A DNA stretch of 64,000 bases from Pinguiococcus pyrenoidosus (Eukaryota > Sar > Pinguiophyceae > Pinguiochrysidales > Pinguiochrysidaceae). Below, in pieces: positions 63,401-64,000 of this stretch. Within the stretch, counting starts at the first letter, position 1. Each line of letters starts with the position of its first letter. The position numbers were made by a program, and so were the translations under genes. The notes under the pieces were generated by a model. The model worked only from the letters and a program-made list of their open reading frames with translations. It was not told the DNA's origin and made no database searches. Location of the stretch: positions 62,001-126,000 of the forward strand of contig JAAMXY010000379.1 of NCBI GenBank assembly GCA_019677205.1, read 5' to 3'.

Positions 63401-63795
63401 ATGTACATCGCAACGGAGCGGCGGGGATCTCCGTCTTCGGCCGAGCCGTCGCCCATGTGGAGCGCTGTGAATTGACCGAGAATGGCGAGCGGCAGTCGGC
63501 CAAGCGCGGCGGGGGGCCGATGGCACCCTTTCCGAGAGGCGCCCAGCCCGCGAAGAAGAGACTGCGGATCTATGCGCCGATTTCCGAGGGGGCGGCACAG
63601 GCGGCGCAGACGATGCAAAGCTCCGGGGATATGAATGCGCGACACGAGGCATCGGCATCCCTCGCGAAGAGCGCCGACCGGCTTTCTAGCGTCGTGGCAC
63701 TGCCGATGCATTCGGGACCGGCATCGCCGTCGGACTGCGCCATCTCCTGTGATGACGGTAGCGTGGCAGCACAGCGCGAGAATGACATCCTCTGA
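57496..63795 (+). CDS. SWR1/SRCAP-type remodeller fused to WW, F-box-like and beta-helix domains
   Basis: Single exon, 2099 aa. An HSA-type helical region (~105-215) contains WDFLLKEMLWMSEDF and FWSKINKVVGYKQKIMLDEQ, as in SRCAP/Domino. Four acidic DDETTIAQAE-type modules follow at ~285, 368, 464 and 556. The Snf2 ATPase runs from ~713: REYQEIGVSWLASLHERRLN, GILADEMGLGKTVQT (Walker A), YLILDEAHNIKN (DEAH) and LLLTGTPLQNSLMELW. After a long SWR1-type insert, the helicase C lobe (~1259-1417) has KCLIFTQMSKMLDVLEEFLN, LRLDGSTGVEKRQ, LSTRSGGLGINLTGADTVIF and QAQDRAHRIGQTREVHIYRL. These place it in the SWR1 branch that exchanges H2A.Z into nucleosomes. The C-terminal extension adds a WW domain (~1675-1705, LPFWMNLDTGEATWFKP), an F-box-like helix pair (~1719-1765) and a right-handed beta-helix (~1790-1995). 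No SANT/Myb is seen. Confidence 0.9.
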   Translation: MEFGPSDPSGEGLMTAEAPPEYVAPLVPENYQGRARGVIFAELPRRGLVAKVPEAGLDPRLLAFLEHHGAGFTLAEAIEARRDEVKRRIETLNGGKRVRRVAIEAERRETHWDFLLKEMLWMSEDFGQEKKRHQGRAKKLVKAVETYFRQAEARKARAQKDELARLRRRAAQLGRSVKLFWSKINKVVGYKQKIMLDEQKKSSMDKHLNFIVEQTERYTFQLVHDFNTSTDAEDTDGGYASQRSPKPGSLAAGIELESTADDDEDEAEAEEQDDVDDPYENEEEYDDETTIAQAEREQLGGHLYNADDEVDDLQKDSQRSMEDLLREYHAMQAAEAQERAERTASMLTSSDEGDAGSEEYAASEEESDDEETIAQAEKEMAKNSVQDELAALEREGEVPLEDLIEMHRLATEADDGSASGVASNVLHVEGRNALLTNGSATSSSNVDADDDAEEDDYTADSEELDDETTIAQAEAGASARDNEAEVQDLQVDADVPIEKLLELYQQMNAEFQDDGKASRNGVDSEMETGSISDSNSSSENSAAGEDEYLANADDVDDETTIARAEAEASAHDKEAELQDLQDGADVPIEKLWEQYRQMDQELNGDEMDTGDDAVRNNGKEHGLLAGDVDESMSVVDSEDGRTADVTNPTEDARADDRRNGQDHAALLARDRRNDAGADSHGDTSDTVVKRMARLDQEVKSRRVERPYILVKSLQLREYQEIGVSWLASLHERRLNGILADEMGLGKTVQTISLLAWVACFRGVWGPHLIVVPTSVIVNWESELKRFCPAFKVLTYYGSATQRKALRTGWSKLNAFHVCITSYQLILKDASSFRRKKWYYLILDEAHNIKNFQSQRWNTLISFNTQRRLLLTGTPLQNSLMELWALMHFLMPHIFTNRAEFSYWFSNPLNNMIENNSSINRGLIRRLHSIMRPFLLRRLKKDVAKQLPKKFEHLVYCDLSRRQQFLYEDFLSRSSTRAALTGGNFMGMMNVLMQLRKVCNHPDLFEARPIRAPFVMQPVCLKYPQMMLRLRCPGMFTFVSSTAAWHPQLSEAERRLRLPIDLAPMGTHRTALDEKNSGAIAQFVEVQDVALPRAASAQLRQAGTIRDAFEALLAKRRSESLRRRREMYYINESRREISFHDRMKRSASFLEGVYLSLSEKAGEARRSPQSYVDVPSLLIKAVQQPSERLGLLESLLKSFAFVTPKVTARTAQLVGVPSVDERVREEFPNLSLRKQIADRSAPFYEVSKRLQMYFPDRKLVQFDCGKLQSLAELLRRLHNEGHKCLIFTQMSKMLDVLEEFLNIYNYNYLRLDGSTGVEKRQKLMDRFNSDEKVFCFILSTRSGGLGINLTGADTVIFYDSDWNPAMDAQAQDRAHRIGQTREVHIYRLVSKSTIEENILVKARQKQQLDFLVMTEGNFGAKFYTGENLKGLLNTGTYASNAEKRAAETDKAEDAMAASPKLDEGAGANPDVKAVMAQLEDAEDASALVKTTKEIEEETREFDDAAAPEDDPSGDTPAAGRAEEQKGRLSPTLSPTASESNWKAEDEAAEKSAEARQNEEFASWRQEVGTNLARIDESLSAVERYAVKIKSTVDCFYSVHYRTDAQRLQDVTENSERWDIHEWEQAKAQEEHAALSSGELIYTGVTKKEARMLRRRYTAEKQRRVQARKLRRLKGDDWVVRTDGKTQLPFWMNLDTGEATWFKPKVVQDRTEMQEAMDQRFNAVPPALLLRIMEYCSPHPDRAAAALVCYRWFTAARSEKLCLRVLPIEAQNPAEDPAQQGGARARPTGRATPVRSLGDAIRVAKTGDTIILDGGHYWEENLSIVKSVRIVGSQVSKTVLELTGFLFVGAWGVTFSNVSIRKTKREPDGRNLIVVSTAPAASLDGGRKPGRSSCRLHDCFIDADGAGGGAAIYLHNHAQLEMTCSTIVNAKASGIFVGARCTAYVYRSRIRSCEGSGITNSGGSVGVLDSYVHRNGAAGISVFGRAVAHVERCELTENGERQSAKRGGGPMAPFPRGAQPAKKRLRIYAPISEGAAQAAQTMQSSGDMNARHEASASLAKSADRLSSVVALPMHSGPASPSDCAISCDDGSVAAQRENDIL

Positions 63796-63866
63796 GGGAG
63801 AAGCAACGAATGCAGCAGGGCGAGCCTCGGGCTCAAAAGAAGAGGCGATGGCAGCAGGCAGCAGAA

Positions 63867-64000
63867 TCACTTCTTCATTTCCATCGGTGGCAGGGCGTAG
63901 GGAACTAGCTCAAGGCCGAATTCGTCATTCTCAAGAACGTTGTTGAGCTTCCACTCACTTGCGAAGAGCAACACCGGTCGTCCCCATCGATCTTGAGTCT
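63867..64000 (-). CDS. 3' end of an unidentified minus-strand gene
   Basis: Reading leftwards from the window edge, one frame is open to a TGA at 63869-63867. It encodes DRWGRPVLLFASEWKLNNVL then ENDEFGLELVPYALPPMEMK K. The composition and its location 71 bp beyond the convergent SWR1 stop suggest a genuine C-terminus. The protein cannot be identified from 44 residues. A GTGAGT inside could be a splice donor, so the model is tentative. Confidence 0.45.
   Translation of the reverse strand, partial: TQDRWGRPVLLFASEWKLNNVLENDEFGLELVPYALPPMEMKK

Overview
This is nuclear DNA from a GC-rich, flagellated alga that probably carries a secondary plastid. The genes are eukaryotic: eIF2-alpha, ribosomal uL22, PP2A scaffold subunit, RBM25, SWR1-class remodeller, kinesin-14, EML. 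They are split by GT-AG introns whose junctions I could resolve by hand. Most introns are 50-116 nt, one is 29 nt, and a few are 190-290 nt. A ciliary WD40/coiled-coil protein (CFAP43/44 type) and a CEP164-type WW domain indicate a cilium. A triose-phosphate-type translocator with a signal peptide followed by a transit-like region indicates a plastid reached through the ER. Ochrophyte, haptophyte or cryptophyte affinity cannot be settled from this window alone.

Layout, left to right: 3'-truncated PP2A-A scaffold (minus strand, 1-419); SH3-WW-IQ-EML microtubule protein (+, 1924-6105); INSIG-like membrane protein (-, 6257-7377) sharing a CCAAT-rich divergent promoter with an orphan SH3 protein (+, 8235-10133); membrane-anchored adenosine deaminase (-, 10328-11551); XRCC3-like recombinase paralog (-, 12109-12990); orphan four-TM protein (+, 13615-14343); cytochrome P450 (+, 15089-16650); uL22 (-, 17275-17936); wax-ester-synthase/DGAT-like acyltransferase (+, 18356-19956); membrane SDR (-, 20114-21556); small algal-type domain protein (-, 21917-22558); EEF1A-lysine-methyltransferase-like protein (+, 23426-24266); plastid sugar-phosphate translocator (-, 24688-25933).

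Right half: giant IQ-motif orphan (+, 26723-31390); IAH1-like GDSL esterase with a C-terminal TM (+, 31945-33024); RBM25 splicing factor (-, 33260-36199) divergent from mitochondrial GrpE (+, 36727-37461); ClC chloride channel with two CBS domains (-, 37582-42178); CEP164-WW/kinesin-14 fusion (+, 43041-46959); DegT/DnrJ aminotransferase with an assembly gap (-, 47563-49164); eIF2-alpha (+, 50109-51313); CFAP43/44-type axonemal protein (-, 51465-56822); SWR1-type ATPase fused to WW, F-box-like and beta-helix domains (+, 57496-63795); and the 3' end of an unidentified minus-strand gene at the right edge.

The genes are mostly unrelated housekeeping loci, as expected for a eukaryote. The most unusual content is a set of domain fusions that I do not recall being described: the SWR1 remodeller ending in an F-box/right-handed beta-helix module, the CEP164-like WW domain on a C-terminal-motor kinesin, and the SH3-WW-IQ head on an EML tandem propeller. 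The INSIG homologue and the channel-type ClC are also notable. All identities are from reading the sequence; no database search was run.
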